A DNA stretch of 64,000 nucleotides from Mycobacterium botniense (GTDB lineage: Bacteria > Actinomycetota > Actinomycetes > Mycobacteriales > Mycobacteriaceae): NCBI RefSeq assembly GCF_010723305.1, contig NZ_BLKW01000004.1:186001-250000 (forward strand), given 5' to 3'. Shown here piece by piece: positions 18,477 to 28,247 of this stretch; the first letter of the stretch is position 1, and each line of letters starts with the position of its first letter. The position numbers were made by a program, and so were the translations under genes. Below the pieces are notes generated by a model, which ran no database searches, was not told the DNA's origin, and was given only the letters and a program-made list of their open reading frames with translations.

Positions 18477-19535
18477 ATGGGTCTGCGGGTCGTTCAGTGG
18501 GCGACCGGATCGGTCGGCGTGGCCGCGATCAAAGGGGTGCTGGAACATCCCGAGCTCGAACTGGCTGGATGCTGGGTGCATTCGGAAGCCAAAAGCGGTA
18601 AAGACGTCGGCGAGATCATCGGGACCGCGCCGTTAGGCGTGACGACCACCAACAACGTCGATGATGTGCTGGCGCTCGACGCCGACGCAGTGATCTACGC
18701 GCCGCTGCTGCCTAACGTCGAGGACGTCGCGGCACTGCTACGGTCGGGTAAAAACGTCGTCACCCCGGTGGGCTGGTTCTACCCGAGCGAGAAGGAGGCC
18801 GCCCCGCTGGAGGTCGCGGCACAGGCCGGAAATGCGACGCTGCACGGCGCGGGCATCGGACCCGGTGCGGTGACCGAACTGTTCCCCCTGATGCTGTCGG
18901 TGATGTCCACGGGTGTGACTTTTGTTCGCTCCGAAGAGTTTTCGGATTTGCGAACGTATGGAGCGCCGGATGTGCTGCGCTATGTGATGGGTTTCGGCGG
19001 AACACCGGAGAGTGCGTTGACCGGTCCGATGCAAAAGCTCCTGGACGGTGGGTTCATCCAATCGGTGCGGTTGTGCGTCGACAGGTTGGGGTTCGCCGCT
19101 GACCCCGAGATCCGCGCGTCGCAGGAGGTGGCTGTCGCAACCGCGCCGATCGACTCGCCGATCGGGGTGATCGAGCCCGGCCAGGTCGCCGGGCGTCGTT
19201 TCCACTGGGAGGCGCTGGTCGGCGACGAGGTCGTCGTACGGATCACCGTGAACTGGCTGATGGGTCAGCAAAACCTCGACCCGCCATGGTCTTTTGGGCC
19301 GGCGGGGGAACGCTACGAGATCGAAGTGCGCGGGAATCCGGACACTTTCGTCACCATCAAAGGGTGGCAACCGGACAGTGTCGAAGCAGGGTTGAAGAGC
19401 AACCCCGGCATCGTGGCGACCGCCGCGCACTGCGTGAACGCGGTTCCGGCGGTGTGCGCGGCCCCGGCGGGCATCCAAGGTTTCTTCGACCTGCCGCTTA
19501 TCACCGGACGGTCCGCAGCCGGGCTAGCGCGTTGA
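18477..19535 (+). CDS. DapB-like NAD(P)-binding oxidoreductase (Rv1059-like)
   Basis: A 352-residue Rossmann protein of the dihydrodipicolinate reductase-like / 2,4-diaminopentanoate dehydrogenase-like family. The dinucleotide-binding turn is in VVQWATGSVGVAAIKGVLE (5-23). The N-terminal domain also has DADAVIYAPLL and SGKNVVTPVGWFYP. The substrate is unknown in mycobacteria. The ATG at 18477 follows GGAGAAAGGGG and is chosen over the longer frame start at 18438. Neighbours and order (fadD14, this gene, glutamine amidotransferase, patatin) match Rv1058-Rv1062, apart from an Rv1060-type gene that is absent here. Confidence 0.85.
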   Translation: MGLRVVQWATGSVGVAAIKGVLEHPELELAGCWVHSEAKSGKDVGEIIGTAPLGVTTTNNVDDVLALDADAVIYAPLLPNVEDVAALLRSGKNVVTPVGWFYPSEKEAAPLEVAAQAGNATLHGAGIGPGAVTELFPLMLSVMSTGVTFVRSEEFSDLRTYGAPDVLRYVMGFGGTPESALTGPMQKLLDGGFIQSVRLCVDRLGFAADPEIRASQEVAVATAPIDSPIGVIEPGQVAGRRFHWEALVGDEVVVRITVNWLMGQQNLDPPWSFGPAGERYEIEVRGNPDTFVTIKGWQPDSVEAGLKSNPGIVATAAHCVNAVPAVCAAPAGIQGFFDLPLITGRSAAGLAR

Positions 19536-19609
19536 GGGCACCGCGATCGCGGGTGCGCCCGTATGGGGCAACGGTGGTCCAGCTGGTGGGCTGAACTACC
19601 GTCGGGGTT

Positions 19610-20476
19610 ATGTGTCGACTCTTCGCCCTTCACGCCGGCACCAACGTTGTCAAGGCAACGTTTTGGCTGCTCGATGCTCCGAACAACCTGGCCGTGCAGA
19701 GCAGAAGGAACCCGGATGGCACGGGGCTGGGTGTCTTCGATGCAGACGGACGGCCAGAGGTGCGCAAGCAGCCGATCGCGGCTTGGCAAGACATCGATTT
19801 CGCGCTCGAAGCTCATCACATGACCGGCACCACCTTCCTCGCCCATGTCCGCTACGCGACAGCGGGATCACATGACATTGTCAACACCCATCCCTTTATG
19901 CAGGACGGCCGGATCTTCGCCCACAACGGGGTGCTGGAACGCCTGGACCCGCTCGATGAACGTCTTCGCGAGCTTGGTACCGCCGGTCTGGTAGCCGGCC
20001 AGACGGATTCCGAGCGGGTATTCGCGCTGATTACCGCCTCGATCCGTGCTCGCGCCGGTGACGTGCCGGCCGGTCTGCTGGACGCCATGAGATGGTTGGC
20101 TGCCAATGTGCCGATCTACGCCGCCAACATCCTGCTGAGCACCGCTACCGATGTGTGGGCATTGCGCTACCCGGAGCCACACGAGCTGTATGTCTTGGAC
20201 CGCCGGGAACGTGCGGTCGATCGAGCTTTTGAGTTGCGCACTAACCGGATTCGCGCACGTTCTGAACAGCTGGCAGTCGCGCCATCGGTGGTGTTCGCGA
20301 GTGAACCAATGGATGACGACCCGCGGTGGCGGCTGCTCTCGCCGGGAGAGTTGATCCACGTCGACGCCACGCTGCAGATCACCAGCCGCCTGGCACTACC
20401 GGATCCACCCGCGCACCAGCTGCGCCGAGAGGACCTGAGCCCGGCGGCGCAGGCGGCGCAGCATGAGTCGGTGTAA
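19610..20476 (+). CDS. Class II glutamine amidotransferase domain protein (Rv1061-like)
   Basis: A 288-residue Ntn-hydrolase-fold glutaminase of the GATase_4/YafJ type. It begins MCRLFALHAG, so Cys2 becomes the N-terminal nucleophile after Met removal. Supporting motifs are SRRNPDGTGLGVF, FLAHVRYATAGS (the R-Y-A loop), NTHPFMQDGRIFAHNGVLE (conserved N-G-x) and GQTDSERVFALI. No synthase or acceptor domain is attached, so the ammonia acceptor is unknown. The gene is followed after 2 nt by the patatin gene, so they are likely one transcript. Confidence 0.88.
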   Translation: MCRLFALHAGTNVVKATFWLLDAPNNLAVQSRRNPDGTGLGVFDADGRPEVRKQPIAAWQDIDFALEAHHMTGTTFLAHVRYATAGSHDIVNTHPFMQDGRIFAHNGVLERLDPLDERLRELGTAGLVAGQTDSERVFALITASIRARAGDVPAGLLDAMRWLAANVPIYAANILLSTATDVWALRYPEPHELYVLDRRERAVDRAFELRTNRIRARSEQLAVAPSVVFASEPMDDDPRWRLLSPGELIHVDATLQITSRLALPDPPAHQLRREDLSPAAQAAQHESV

Positions 20477-20478
20477 CC

Positions 20479-21336
20479 GTGACAACCAGGTGCGCTCTCG
20501 TGTTCGGAGGCGGTGGAGTAGCGGGAATCGCTTGGGAGATTGGCATTCTGCGCGGTATCGCCGACGAGTCGCCGGAAGTGGCCCGGCGGCTGCTTGATTC
20601 TGAGGTGCTGGTCGGGACGTCGGCCGGTTCCGCGGTGGCGGCTCAGGTCAGCAGCGGGACCGCGCTTGAGGATCTGTTCACCCGGCAAGTCGCTGAAACG
20701 TCTGCTGAGCTTGATCCCGGTGTTGGCGTGGATCAGGTGACCGCGCTTTTTCTGGCCGCCATGGCCGCACCGGACACCACGGCCGCGCAGAAGCGGCAGC
20801 GCATCGGAGCGATGGCGTCGACCGCCGAAACCGTGGCCGGGCCGATCCGTCACGAGGTGATCGCCCGCCGGCTGCCGTCGCACGAGTGGCCGGACCGGGC
20901 GGTGCGGATCACCGCTATCGACATCGCCACCGGAGAGCGGGTTGTCTTCCACCGCGACTCCGGCGTCGAGCTGGTCGACGCGGTGGCAGCCAGTTGCGCG
21001 GTGCCCGGCGCGTGGCCGCCGGTGAGAATCGGGCACCGGCGATACATGGACGGCGGCATCGGCAGCTCGATCAACCTTGACGTCGCCGGTGATTGTGAAC
21101 TGGCGGTTGTGCTGGTTCCCATGGCCGCGTCGGCGCCATCACTATTCGGCCCGGGCCCGGCAGCCGAGATCGCGGCATTCGCCGGCAGGGCGTTGGGTGT
21201 GTTCGCTGACGACGACGCGGTGGCAGCGTTCGGGACCAACCCGCTGGATCCCCGGTGCCGCGTGGCCTCGGCGGTCGCGGGACGTGCGCAGGGCCGGCGT
21301 GAGGCCGCGAGAGTGGAGGGGTTCCTGGGCGTCTAA
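20479..21336 (+). CDS. Patatin-like phospholipase (Rv1062-like)
   Basis: A 285-residue patatin-family serine hydrolase with a Ser-Asp dyad, acting on phospholipid or other acyl esters. It has the oxyanion glycine loop VFGGGGVAGIAWE (residues 8-20), the nucleophile elbow GTSAG with Ser48, and the dyad Asp191 in YMDGGIG. The GTG start lies 2 nt after the stop of the amidotransferase gene. The stop codon overlaps the stop of the convergent patatin gene on the other strand. No signal peptide is seen. Confidence 0.9.
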   Translation: MTTRCALVFGGGGVAGIAWEIGILRGIADESPEVARRLLDSEVLVGTSAGSAVAAQVSSGTALEDLFTRQVAETSAELDPGVGVDQVTALFLAAMAAPDTTAAQKRQRIGAMASTAETVAGPIRHEVIARRLPSHEWPDRAVRITAIDIATGERVVFHRDSGVELVDAVAASCAVPGAWPPVRIGHRRYMDGGIGSSINLDVAGDCELAVVLVPMAASAPSLFGPGPAAEIAAFAGRALGVFADDDAVAAFGTNPLDPRCRVASAVAGRAQGRREAARVEGFLGV

Positions 21337-22445
21337 CGGTCGACCGTAGGTGGTGGGGCTTCGTCCGTCACGGCTTCGTGAGTATCCAAGACGCGCGCGG
21401 CCAGTACCCGGCCGGCATCGATCACCTCGGCCGCGCGGTGGAATTCCAAGCTGCGGCACGTCGACCGGGGCACCTCGATCAGCACGTCGGGCGGGTAGGC
21501 GGCGAGGGTGTGACGCGCCAGCGCGGCCTGTGCGATGTCAATGGTGCGGTTCATCACCTCGAAGGTGCCGAGTCTGGGCACGTCGGGCTCCTCGGCGGCA
21601 CTGAGGGGGGTCCCGTCGCCGATATCGGACTCGCTGTCGGATTCCGGCGCCGGCGCCCCGAACCGGCTCAGCACCGCGCGCGCCGCCGGCCGATCCAGCA
21701 GCAACCGTGCAGCGGTGACGTCGAAGAGCGCAGACGTGCTGCGCAGCATGCGGTGAAGCCATTCCGGTGTGGCGCGGGTCTCGGCGTCGCGGCTTCCGGG
21801 TGTCTCGCTGCCGCTGAGACTTACCGCGATGGTGAGATCGGCATTGGTTGCGGCTATCGGCGCCATCGGCAGCGGATCCAGGATTCCCCCGTCGGCGAGC
21901 AGCCGGCCCTCGGCGGCGTATGGGGCAATCACCCCGGGTATCGCTATGGAGGCCCGGATGGCTTCGCCGACACGGCCTCGCTGCAGCCACACTGACTTGC
22001 CGGCCAACAGATCGGTCGCCACCGCGGTGTATGGAATTGGCAACTGTTCGATGCTGACCGGGCCGAGAATGTCGTTGACTGCATCCAGGATTTTATCAGC
22101 GCGCAACACTCCGGCGGCGCTGATGGATGGGTCGAGTAGGCGCAGAATCGTGCGTTGTGTCAACGACTTTGCCCACTCAGTGAATTCGTCGAGCTTGCCC
22201 GCTGCGTGCAGCCCGCCGACCAGTGCGCCCATCGATGAACCGGCGATGCCCACCACACGGTAGCCGCGAGCATGCAGCTCCTCGATCACCCCGATGTGGG
22301 CGTACCCGCGAGCGCCACCGCTGCCCAGTGCCAGGGCGACGCGGGTCGGTGATGAGCTGCCCGCCCGCATCGCAGCGCTGTGGGGCGAGCCGGTGACACG
22401 CACTGCATCGGGCTGCGAAGGGCCACGCCCAGCGGGATCGGGCAT
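21333..22445 (-). CDS. Patatin-like phospholipase (Rv1063c-like)
   Basis: A 370-residue patatin/RssA-type protein. Motifs are the glycine loop LALGSGGARGYAHIGV (39-54), the nucleophile elbow GSSMG with Ser71, IPGVIAPYAAEGR and the dyad Asp in LLADGGILDPLP. A C-terminal extension after about residue 235 contains an acidic linker. It ends tail-to-tail with the other patatin gene: its TAG (21333-21335) overlaps the opposing TAA (21334-21336). The N-terminal ~30 residues are low complexity, so a later start is possible. Confidence 0.9.
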   Translation of the reverse strand: MPDPAGRGPSQPDAVRVTGSPHSAAMRAGSSSPTRVALALGSGGARGYAHIGVIEELHARGYRVVGIAGSSMGALVGGLHAAGKLDEFTEWAKSLTQRTILRLLDPSISAAGVLRADKILDAVNDILGPVSIEQLPIPYTAVATDLLAGKSVWLQRGRVGEAIRASIAIPGVIAPYAAEGRLLADGGILDPLPMAPIAATNADLTIAVSLSGSETPGSRDAETRATPEWLHRMLRSTSALFDVTAARLLLDRPAARAVLSRFGAPAPESDSESDIGDGTPLSAAEEPDVPRLGTFEVMNRTIDIAQAALARHTLAAYPPDVLIEVPRSTCRSLEFHRAAEVIDAGRVLAARVLDTHEAVTDEAPPPTVDR

Positions 22446-22589
22446 ACGCCCATTGTGCGCGTCTCGGCGCGAGGAAAACCCCTCATCCGCGGGCCGGCAA
22501 AGACCGGTTCTCGGCCACCATGCCGGGACGGCGGCTCCGGATCGCGCAGGGCGGAGCGTAGCCGGGCATCGATCGCACGCTGAATCGCC

Positions 22590-23363
22590 TTATCGGTGAG
22601 TGAAATTCGCGGGACGCTTCTCAATAAATGCCGCCATCCCTTCGGACTGGTCGGCAGTGGCGAATGCCGAATGAAACAGCCGGCGTTCGTAGAGAAGACC
22701 TTCGCTCAGGGTCGATTCGAAGGCACGATTGACCGCTTCCTTGGCCATCCGGGTTGCCGTCAGCGACATCTCGGAGATGGTCTTGGCGACGGCCTTGGCC
22801 TCGGCCGTCAGGTTGTCCGCGGGCACCACCCGTGACACCAGCCCGCTGCGTTCGGCCTCAGCGGCATCAATGGTTCGCCCGGTCAAGATCAGGTCCATGG
22901 CCTTGGCCTTGCCGATGGCGCGGGTAAGCCGCTGCGATCCGCCCATACCGGGGAGGACACCCAGTTTGATCTCCGGCTGGCCGAATTTGGCGGTGTCAGC
23001 CGCAATGATGAGATCGCACATCATCGCCAGCTCACAGCCCCCGCCGAGGGCATAGCCGGCAACCGCGGCGATCGTCGGCGTGCGTACCGCCGCCAGCTTG
23101 GTCCAGGCGGCGAAATAGTCGGCGCCGAAGACGTCGCTGAACGTCAGCGCAGCCATCTCTTTGATATCCGCACCCGCGGCGAACGCTTTGGCCGAACCGG
23201 TGACGATAATGGCGCCGATACCCTCATCGTTGTCGAACTCGATTGCCGCGCTGGTGACCTCGTTCATCATCTGGGTGTTGAGCGCGTTGAGGGCCTGTGG
23301 CCGGTTAAGCGTGATGACGCCCACGCGCCCATCCCGCTCGGTCAGAATCGTTTGGTAAGCCAT
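22590..23363 (-). CDS. echA8: Enoyl-CoA hydratase EchA8
   Basis: A 257-residue crotonase that hydrates trans-2-enoyl-CoA in fatty-acid beta-oxidation. The oxyanion-hole motif AGADIKEM and [10 protein letters not shown] are present. Both catalytic acids are in place, Glu111 and Glu131 (in [16 protein letters not shown]), the same 20-residue spacing as rat mitochondrial hydratase. It ends [28 protein letters not shown] precedes the ATG. It follows echA9 by 10 nt on the same strand. Confidence 0.95.
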   Translation of the reverse strand: MAYQTILTERDGRVGVITLNRPQALNALNTQMMNEVTSAAIEFDNDEGIGAIIVTGSAKAFAAGADIKEMAALTFSDVFGADYFAAWTKLAAVRTPTIAAVAGYALGGGCELAMMCDLIIAADTAKFGQPEIKLGVLPGMGGSQRLTRAIGKAKAMDLILTGRTIDAAEAERSGLVSRVVPADNLTAEAKAVAKTISEMSLTATRMAKEAVNRAFESTLSEGLLYERRLFHSAFATADQSEGMAAFIEKRPANFTHR

Positions 23364-23373
23364 GGTTGCCTCT

Positions 23374-24411
23374 CTAGAACTTCAGGTCGTCGTCGACCGG
23401 TGCGAAATACCCCTCAACCTCAGTTGCGCTGACATCCGCCAGCGTCGCCGGGGACCACACTGGATTGCGATCCTTGTCGATAAGCTGGGCGCGGATGCCC
23501 TCCACCAGGTCGTGTGAACGCAGTGCTGCGCATGACACCCGATAGTCCTGGGTGAGAACATCTTCCAGCGTGTCCAGCTTGGCGGCGCGGCGCACCGCCT
23601 CGAGCGTGACCGACAGCGCTATCGGCGATCGGGTGGTGATCAGCTTCGCCGCGTCACGCGCCGCTTGGCTGCCGTGGTGTTGCAGCGTGTCGACGATATC
23701 GGCGACGGTCTCGCGCGCGTAACACTCGTCGATCCAATCCTGTTGCGCGGTAAGGTTGCTCGGCGGTGGTTCGACGGTGTGGTTGGCGAGTGCGCGTTCG
23801 ACGCCGTCAGCGACGATCGCTTGGGTGAACTCGGTGAGTTTGGCGCGCGGGATGTAGTGGTCGGCAAACCCGAGCGCGATAGCGTCAGCGCCGGAGAACG
23901 GCGCACCGGTCAGCGCCGCGTGCAAGCCCAGCAACCCGGGCGCGCGGGACAACAGATAATTGCCGCCGACGTCGGGGATGAACCCGATGCCCACCTCGGG
24001 CATCGCCATTGTGGTGGTGTCGGTTACTACCCGGATGTTTCCGTGGGCGCCGACACCGACGCCGCCACCCATCACGATGCCGTCCATCAACGACACGTAG
24101 GGTTTGGGAAAACGTCCGATCTGTGCGTTGAGCAGGTATTCGTCACGCCAGAACCGGCGCGCCTCGACGCCATCGGCGCGGGCGCTGTGGTAGATCGCCA
24201 CCACGTCACCGCCGGCGCAGAGTCCGCGTTCCCCGGCCCCGGACAGTATGACGGCACGTACCGCGTCGTCGTGCGCCCAGTCGGTGAGTACCGCGCTCAG
24301 CCTGTTCACCATGTTTCGGGTTAGCGAGTTGATCGCATTCGGCCGGTTGAGGGTCACAAAGCCGACACCGTCAGCGATGCGGGTCAGGACCTCACCCGAT
24401 TCGCCTGTCAT
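23374..24411 (-). CDS. echA9: Crotonase-family EchA9, 3-hydroxyisobutyryl-CoA hydrolase-like
   Basis: A 345-residue protein with the ECH_2/HIBCH layout: an N-terminal crotonase core then a C-terminal helical extension ending [20 protein letters not shown]. Residues fit a hydrolase better than a hydratase. The first catalytic Glu of hydratases is absent ([14 protein letters not shown]), while Glu139 in [14 protein letters not shown] is kept. HIBCH acts in valine degradation. The ATG at 24411 is preceded by GGGAGG; the longer frame start at 24453 is not needed. It is operonic with echA8. Confidence 0.92.
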   Translation of the reverse strand: MTGESGEVLTRIADGVGFVTLNRPNAINSLTRNMVNRLSAVLTDWAHDDAVRAVILSGAGERGLCAGGDVVAIYHSARADGVEARRFWRDEYLLNAQIGRFPKPYVSLMDGIVMGGGVGVGAHGNIRVVTDTTTMAMPEVGIGFIPDVGGNYLLSRAPGLLGLHAALTGAPFSGADAIALGFADHYIPRAKLTEFTQAIVADGVERALANHTVEPPPSNLTAQQDWIDECYARETVADIVDTLQHHGSQAARDAAKLITTRSPIALSVTLEAVRRAAKLDTLEDVLTQDYRVSCAALRSHDLVEGIRAQLIDKDRNPVWSPATLADVSATEVEGYFAPVDDDLKF

Positions 24412-24623
24412 GCGGGTAGCCTCCCGTCGGTCCTTTAGTTGCATACGGCCCAAGACTTGGTCAGCAATCTAGATCGTTACCCGCTGAGGGGCGCCCGCAG
24501 GTAAGGTTTAGTTCGAGGGCCGGCCGGACGGTACCGCACGGCAGTTGGGAACCGGGCCGGGCCGCCGGTCGTTGACGAGGTGTTTTTACAGCTCGAAGCC
24601 ACAGGACGAGAGAGGATCCGACG

Positions 24624-25490
24624 GTGCGGGAGACAAGCAACCCGGTATTTCGTTCGCTGCCTAAGCAGAGGGGCGGATACGCGCAATTCGGTACCGGTGT
24701 AGCCGGCAGCCAGCAGATGTACGCGGGCTACCAGGCCAATCCCTACGCCCCGTACCGCGAGGCCAAGGTGACCCGGCCGCTGACCATCGATGATGTCGTG
24801 ACCAAGACGGGTGTGACGCTGGCGGTGTTGTCGGCTGCCGCCGTGGTGTCCTACTTCATGGTGTCGGCAAATCTTGCCCTGGCGATGCCGCTGACCCTGA
24901 TCGGAGGACTCGGCGGACTGGCGGTGGTGTTCGCGGCCACCCTGGGCCGGCACCAGGACAACCCGGCACTAGTGCTCACCTACGCCGCGCTTGAGGGTAT
25001 GTTCCTCGGCGCCATCTCGTTCATCTTGGCCAACATCGGCGTGTCCACCACCAATGCGGGGACGTTGATCGGGCAGGCGATCTTGGGGACGCTGGGCGTG
25101 TTCGCGGGGATGCTCGTGGTCTACAAAACCGGCGCGATCCGGGTTACCCCCAAATTCACCCGCATGGTTGTGGCCGGCTTGTTCGGTGTGCTCGCTCTGA
25201 TGGTCGGCAACATGCTATTGGGCATGTTTGGTGTCAACGGGGGAGCGGGCCTTGGTATCCAGGGCAGCCCGCACCAAGCCGGTATCCCCTGGCTGGCGGT
25301 CATGTTCTCGCTGGTCTGCATCGGCTTGGCAGCCTTTAGCTTCCTTATCGACTTCGACGCCGCCGACCAGATGATCCGCGCCGGAGCACCGGAGAAGGCG
25401 GCATGGGGTATCGCGCTGGCGTTGACGGTGACGCTGGTCTGGCTGTACATCGAGATCCTGCGTCTGCTGAGTTATCTGCAGAACGACTAG
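24624..25490 (+). CDS. Bax inhibitor-1/YccA-like membrane protein (Rv1072-like)
   Basis: A 288-residue integral membrane protein. A soluble N-terminus of about 65 residues includes QQMYAGYQANPYAPYREAKV. Seven hydrophobic helices follow, in the pattern of the Bax1-I/YccA family. Conserved points include GLAVVFAATLGRHQDNPALVLTYAALEGMFLG and the acidic pair near the end of the penultimate helix (FLIDFDAADQMI). The role in bacteria is not settled. It is transcribed alone, with a strong terminator directly after it. Confidence 0.87.
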   Translation: MRETSNPVFRSLPKQRGGYAQFGTGVAGSQQMYAGYQANPYAPYREAKVTRPLTIDDVVTKTGVTLAVLSAAAVVSYFMVSANLALAMPLTLIGGLGGLAVVFAATLGRHQDNPALVLTYAALEGMFLGAISFILANIGVSTTNAGTLIGQAILGTLGVFAGMLVVYKTGAIRVTPKFTRMVVAGLFGVLALMVGNMLLGMFGVNGGAGLGIQGSPHQAGIPWLAVMFSLVCIGLAAFSFLIDFDAADQMIRAGAPEKAAWGIALALTVTLVWLYIEILRLLSYLQND

Positions 25491-25506
25491 CAGCTCGGGC
25501 CGCGAA

Positions 25507-25539
25507 GAAAAGCCGGCGCGCTGGTAGCGCCGGCTTTTC
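25507..25539. terminator. Intrinsic terminator between convergent genes
   Basis: A 13-bp stem (GAAAAGCCGGCGC paired with GCGCCGGCTTTTC) has a 7-nt loop, 16 nt after the stop of the plus-strand membrane protein gene. The TTTT at the end of the 3' arm, and the mirrored AAAA on the other strand, let it act in both directions, also ending the minus-strand fadA3 transcript. Confidence 0.88.
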
Positions 25540-25627
25540 CTGGTGGTTCGCCCCGTACCGGGCCGATCCGCGCCCCACCGGTCCACCGCGGGGTGCCGCC
25601 GTGCCGGCTGATCGCTGTCCAAGCCGG

Positions 25628-26845
25628 TTAGCTCAGCCGCTCGAGCACCATCGCCATACCCTGCCCGCCGCCGACGCACATCGTTTCCAGACCCAGCGTT
25701 TTGTCATAGGTCTGCAGATTGTTGACCAGGGTGGCCGTTATCCGGGCTCCGGTCATGCCGAACGGATGGCCCAAAGCGATCGCTCCGCCGGAGACGTTGA
25801 GCTTGTCCTCGTCAATGCCCAGCTCACGGGCAGAGCCGAGCACCTGTACCGCAAAGGCCTCATTGATCTCGAACAGGTCGATATCGCGGATCGACATGCC
25901 GGCGTTGGTCAGTGCTTTCTTGGTGGCTTCGACCGGGCCCAACCCCATGATCTCCGGTGACAGGGCGCTCACCCCGGTGGACACGATCCGAGCCAGCGGG
26001 GTGAGCCCGAGTTCCTTGGCTTTGGTGTCACTGGTGATGATCAACGCCGCGGCGCCGTCGTTGAGCGGGCAGGCGTTGCCGGCGGTCACCGTGCCGTTCG
26101 GCCGGAACACCGGTTTGAGCTGGCTTACCTTCTCGTAGGTGGTGCCGGGTCGCGGGCCGTCATCAGTGCTGACGGTGGTGCCGTCCGGAAGTGTGACGGG
26201 TTCGATCTCGCGTTCGAAAAAACCGCTCTTGATCGCCTCTTCGGCGCGGTTCTGGCTGCGCACGCCCCAACGGTCTTGGTCTTCGCGGCTAATCCCGGTC
26301 AGCAGTGCGACGTTTTCGGCGGTCTGACCCATGGCGATGTAGATGTCGGGCAGTTTCCCGTCGGCGCGCGGATCGTGCCATTCCTCCGCACCCTCGGCTG
26401 CGGCTGCTGTGCGCTCCTGGGCCTCGGCGAACAGTGGATTTTTGGTGTCCGGCCACGAATCGGAGTTGCCTTTGCCGAAACGGGACACCGTCTCCACGCC
26501 CGCCGAGATGTACGCGTCGCCTTCGCCGGCTTTGATCGCGTGGAAAGCCATCCGTGTGGTCTGAAGCGATGATGAGCAGTACCGGGTCACGGTCGTGCCC
26601 GGCAGGAAGTCGTAACCGAGCATGACTGCCACCACGCGGGCGATGTTGAATCCCGACTCGCCGCCGGGCAACCCGCAGCCCATCATCAGGTCATCGATCT
26701 GGTGGGGATTTAGCGCGGGCACTTTGTCGAGCGCGGCACGCACCATTTGCGCGGCCAGGTCGTCGGGTCGCATGTTCACCAGCGATCCTTTGGCCGCGCG
26801 GCCGATGGGCGAGCGAGCAGTTGAGACAATGACGGCTTCTGGCAC
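25628..26845 (-). CDS. fadA3: Acetyl-CoA acetyltransferase / thiolase FadA3
   Basis: A 405-residue thiolase that cleaves 3-ketoacyl-CoA in beta-oxidation or condenses acetyl-CoA. The acylated Cys90 lies in TTVTRYCSSSLQ. Other motifs are NEAFAVQVLGSARELG, GGAIALGHPFGMTGAR (catalytic His) and the second Cys in ETMCVGGGQGMAMVLE. The GTG at 26845 (VPEAVIVSTARSPIG) with GGAGG 7 nt upstream gives the length recalled for M. tuberculosis FadA3. An Rv1073-type gene is absent between it and the membrane protein gene. Confidence 0.95.
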   Translation of the reverse strand: MPEAVIVSTARSPIGRAAKGSLVNMRPDDLAAQMVRAALDKVPALNPHQIDDLMMGCGLPGGESGFNIARVVAVMLGYDFLPGTTVTRYCSSSLQTTRMAFHAIKAGEGDAYISAGVETVSRFGKGNSDSWPDTKNPLFAEAQERTAAAAEGAEEWHDPRADGKLPDIYIAMGQTAENVALLTGISREDQDRWGVRSQNRAEEAIKSGFFEREIEPVTLPDGTTVSTDDGPRPGTTYEKVSQLKPVFRPNGTVTAGNACPLNDGAAALIITSDTKAKELGLTPLARIVSTGVSALSPEIMGLGPVEATKKALTNAGMSIRDIDLFEINEAFAVQVLGSARELGIDEDKLNVSGGAIALGHPFGMTGARITATLVNNLQTYDKTLGLETMCVGGGQGMAMVLERLS

Positions 26846-26909
26846 CCTTGTGCCTCCTTCCAGGCGCTGCATCGATATCGGCTAACCCGATCGCCCGGAC
26901 GTGCCCCGG

Positions 26910-26931
26910 CCGGCGGGTGGGATCCCGCCGG
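26910..26931. terminator. Hairpin downstream of the GDSL esterase gene
   Basis: A perfect 8-bp inverted repeat CCGGCGGG/CCCGCCGG with a 6-nt loop lies about 100 nt past the esterase stop and about 65 nt upstream of the fadA3 start, both on the minus strand. There is no U-tract. It is a plausible terminator separating the two units. Confidence 0.5.
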
Positions 26932-27033
26932 TCCGTTGTCGGCGCGAGACAGCGCCAAGCCTCACCGGTATCGCCGGCTTTACCACTGGGCGCAGACCGG
27001 CCGTACGTCGCCGGGCTAGACCGAATGTAGTCG

Positions 27034-28008
27034 CTAGCTGCCGCTCGGCACGATGACGGGTGCCGGCACCCCGGTTGTGGGCCGCCGCCACAACCGCGCC
27101 ATGAGCTTGAGTCGCAGCCGGCCGTGACCAGGTTCTGCCGCGACCGACGGTGACGAACGATCGGATGTCGTCGTGCCAGCGGCCTCGCCGAGCGCATGGC
27201 GCAAGGCCGGGAGCAGTTGGTCGGCCACCAGCGCATAGCCGGCCGCTGATGGGTGGTAACCGTCGTGGGAAAACAACCGCTCCGGAGCGTGCCGGAAGCG
27301 GGGGGCCAGCAGGTCTGCCAGCGGCACCGGCACGCCGCCGGCAGCTTTGACGGCGACAGCTTGGGCACGGGCGAGCCGCAGACCACGAGCGCGGGCCAGC
27401 CAGCGCAACGGCTGGGGGATCGCGGTGACGACCCCAAAATCCGGGCAGGTGCCGACGACGACGACCGCGCCACTGGCCCGCAGCCGCTGCACCGCCGCAC
27501 CCAGCCGGCGCGCGGACGGGCCGATCCCATTGAGCGCGGTGATGTCATTGGCTCCGATCATGATCACCGCCGCGTCGGGCGGCGGTCCGGCCACAAACAT
27601 GGCGTCGACTTGGCCGGACAGCCCTTTAGAAGTGGCGCCGACGATGGCCTTCGTGCTCAGCCGGACTCGCATGCCTGTCTGCTCGGCGAGCGCACGCGCG
27701 AGCAGCACGCCCGGGACTTCCTCGGCGTTGTGGCAGCCGTAGCCGGTTGCAGTCGAATCGCCGAAGATCATCAGATGCACGTCGACGGGCATCCCCCGCT
27801 GCCACCGCTGCACCGGTCCGCCGCCGCGCGTGTACACGCCGTCGGCGCGCGGCGGCATATCCCCCCATGCCTTGGGAATGACAGCGCGCGCTTGCGTCGC
27901 TTGACCGACCAGCAAATTGCGTGCCCCTAAACAGGCCGTGCCTGTGGAGGCAAGCACACCCGCTGCGGCAAGTGCAATCACCGAACGCCGCGGTACACGA
28001 ACGTCCAC
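27034..28008 (-). CDS. GDSL/SGNH esterase (Rv1075c-like)
   Basis: A 324-residue cell-envelope esterase. The N-terminal hydrophobic segment (RRSVIALAAAGVLASTGTAC) looks like a signal or lipoprotein-like leader. The SGNH blocks are all present: block I FGDSTATGYG with Ser85, block III IGANDITA, and block V HDGYHPS with Asp249 and His252. These fit the Ser80/Asp244/His247 triad that I recall reported for M. tuberculosis Rv1075c with a constant 5-residue offset. A basic C-terminal tail of about 45 residues follows. It is divergent from lipU across a 239-nt AT-rich spacer. Confidence 0.92.
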   Translation of the reverse strand: MDVRVPRRSVIALAAAGVLASTGTACLGARNLLVGQATQARAVIPKAWGDMPPRADGVYTRGGGPVQRWQRGMPVDVHLMIFGDSTATGYGCHNAEEVPGVLLARALAEQTGMRVRLSTKAIVGATSKGLSGQVDAMFVAGPPPDAAVIMIGANDITALNGIGPSARRLGAAVQRLRASGAVVVVGTCPDFGVVTAIPQPLRWLARARGLRLARAQAVAVKAAGGVPVPLADLLAPRFRHAPERLFSHDGYHPSAAGYALVADQLLPALRHALGEAAGTTTSDRSSPSVAAEPGHGRLRLKLMARLWRRPTTGVPAPVIVPSGS

Positions 28009-28247
28009 ATCACCAGTTTAGGTGCGCCACCATCCCAGACCGGGTAGCCGCCGGCCGTCGTGGTCACGGACTGGAACAGATGCGGTATCGAATCAGACTC
28101 TTTGATTGTTCAAATTAATGAGCGTGTCAAGCTAAGTGTGCGAGGTTGGCTGAGCGCCTGGGCGGGTACACCGGACAAATGGGACCGGTCGCACGGGTGT
28201 CGCGCCGCCTCGTCGACATGACTACAACGGCGTAGGAAGTGTTGAGC

